Source: Acidimicrobiia bacterium
GTDB lineage: Bacteria; Actinomycetota; Acidimicrobiia; Spongiisociales; UBA5794
Assembly (NCBI GenBank): GCA_041393965.1
Contig: JAWKJB010000003.1
Location: 248,001 to 312,000 of the forward strand
Direction: 5' to 3'
Length of the DNA: 64,000 bases
Shown: one piece after another, positions 63,253-64,000 of the stretch
How positions within the stretch are numbered: position 1 is the stretch's first letter
How the letters are laid out: each line of letters starts with the position of its first letter
Program-made: the position numbers and the translations under genes
Notes under the pieces: model-generated
Told to the model about the DNA's origin: nothing
The model's database searches: none
The model's input: the letters and a program-made list of their open reading frames with translations, nothing else

Positions 63253-64000
63253 ATGATCAAACTTGACAATGTCACCAAGGTGTACCCCGGCGGCACCGTC
63301 GCGGTCAAAGACGCTTCATTCGAGGTGCTCAAGGGCGAGTTCGTCTTTCTCGTCGGAGCGTCCGGATCCGGGAAGTCCACCCTGATTCGACTGATCATGC
63401 GAGAGGAACGCCCGACCAACGGCGACCTCTGGGTCGCGGGAAAGCACGCGTCCGACCTTCCGAATTGGAAGGTGCCCCACCTGCGTCGCTCGATCGGAAC
63501 GGTCTTTCAGGACTTCAAGCTCCTCCGGAACAAGACGGTGTACGAGAATGTGGCGTTCGCGATGGAGGTCACCGGCAAGCATCGTTCGGTGATCCGCAAC
63601 CAGGTCCCCCAGGTACTCAAGTTGGTCGGCCTCTCGTCGAAGACGGATCGCCTACCCCGACAGCTCTCCGGCGGTGAGCAGCAGCGAGTCGCCATCGCTC
63701 GCGCGTTCGTCAACCGGCCACTGATTCTGCTCGCCGACGAGCCGACAGGGAACCTCGACCCCGCAACATCTGTTGGCATCATGCGGATCCTTGATCGCAT
63801 CAACCGAACCGGCACGACGGTCGTGATGGCGACGCACGACCACGCCATCGTCGATGCGATGCGCCGGCGTGTGATCGAGATCGATCGGGGAAGGATCAGC
63901 AGAGACGAGTCACGAGGCATCTACGAGACCGCCGTCCAGTCGACGGTGCCGATGACCACGGAAGTCGAGGCCGAGATACCTGTCGATATGTCTGGGCCCG
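63253..64000 (+). CDS. ftsE: Cell-division ABC ATPase FtsE (3' end outside window)
   Basis: The frame is open from ATG 63253 to the window end (249 codons). It has Walker [12 protein letters not shown]-loop [19 protein letters not shown], signature [15 protein letters not shown], Walker [12 protein letters not shown] and ATHDHAIVD, the pattern of FtsE, which with FtsX activates wall hydrolases at the septum. The core ends near residue 215; the last ~30 residues ([17 protein letters not shown]...) exceed the usual length. TACCCT at 63194 is a candidate -10, 53 bases upstream; no clear Shine-Dalgarno sequence precedes the ATG. ftsX presumably follows. Confidence 0.92.
   Translation, partial: MIKLDNVTKVYPGGTVAVKDASFEVLKGEFVFLVGASGSGKSTLIRLIMREERPTNGDLWVAGKHASDLPNWKVPHLRRSIGTVFQDFKLLRNKTVYENVAFAMEVTGKHRSVIRNQVPQVLKLVGLSSKTDRLPRQLSGGEQQRVAIARAFVNRPLILLADEPTGNLDPATSVGIMRILDRINRTGTTVVMATHDHAIVDAMRRRVIEIDRGRISRDESRGIYETAVQSTVPMTTEVEAEIPVDMSGP

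Overview
The window is high-GC DNA (roughly two thirds G+C by eye) with dense genes, many 4-base ATGA or GTGA overlaps and frequent GTG/TTG starts. It reads as the chromosome of an actinobacterium. F420 genes (cofD, cofE, an LLM-class oxidoreductase), a Trm112 / phosphomannomutase / cupin / adenosylhomocysteinase block, hpf-regulator-secA, prfB-ftsE and a DUF5719 gene next to a large glycosyltransferase-like membrane protein are all arrangements known from Actinomycetota. A deep-branching lineage such as Acidimicrobiia is my guess, not proven. I see no rRNA, tRNA, CRISPR array, prophage or intact insertion sequence.

Layout. 1-7850: end of nicotinate phosphoribosyltransferase, then on the minus strand sufC-sufS-sufU-nicotinamidase and an envelope thiol-redox/hydrolase group (DsbB-like, thioredoxin-like, metallo-beta-lactamase fold, F420-type oxidoreductase), two small proteins and an alpha/beta hydrolase. 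7900-16900: a plus-strand series with E3 and E2 of a 2-oxoacid dehydrogenase, a fused octanoyltransferase-lipoyl synthase, a proline-type peptidase, transketolase and leucyl aminopeptidase. 17200-26400: cell-envelope genes (peptidoglycan hydrolase, lipoprotein, CAP-domain protein, ABC exporter, PBP1-type synthase) and a rhodanese-MoeB protein. 26400-36300: propionate-type acyl-CoA metabolism (acyl-CoA mutase, biotin-dependent carboxylase alpha and beta, biotin ligase), an LpdA-like quinone reductase, and a broken DUF222 gene behind a perfect LexA box. 36300-54300: sugar epimerase, Fpg, F420 synthesis, glycan-assembly membrane proteins, phosphomannomutase, P-type ATPase, AhcY, ComF. 54900-64000: a Flp-pilin-like protein, hpf with a small leader ORF, response regulator, secA, a membrane hydrolase, prfB and ftsE (cut by the window end).

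How the genes fit together. The lipoate cluster carries both the lipoylated E2 and the enzymes that make its cofactor. The carboxylase, biotin ligase and mutase suggest a propionyl-CoA to succinyl-CoA route. Phosphomannomutase, cupin, DPM-like and GtrA-like proteins and two large membrane proteins point to surface glycan building. Nothing here is clearly a new multi-gene system. The most interesting observations are the LipB-LipA fusion, a recurrent leaderless promoter pattern (TANNNT ending 6-8 bases before the start codon, ten genes), the LexA-box/DUF222 relic, short coupled ORFs (7751-7846 and 55747-55842), an 18-bp palindrome before the pilin-like gene, a degenerate glycosyltransferase domain and a heptamer tandem array between prfB and ftsE.
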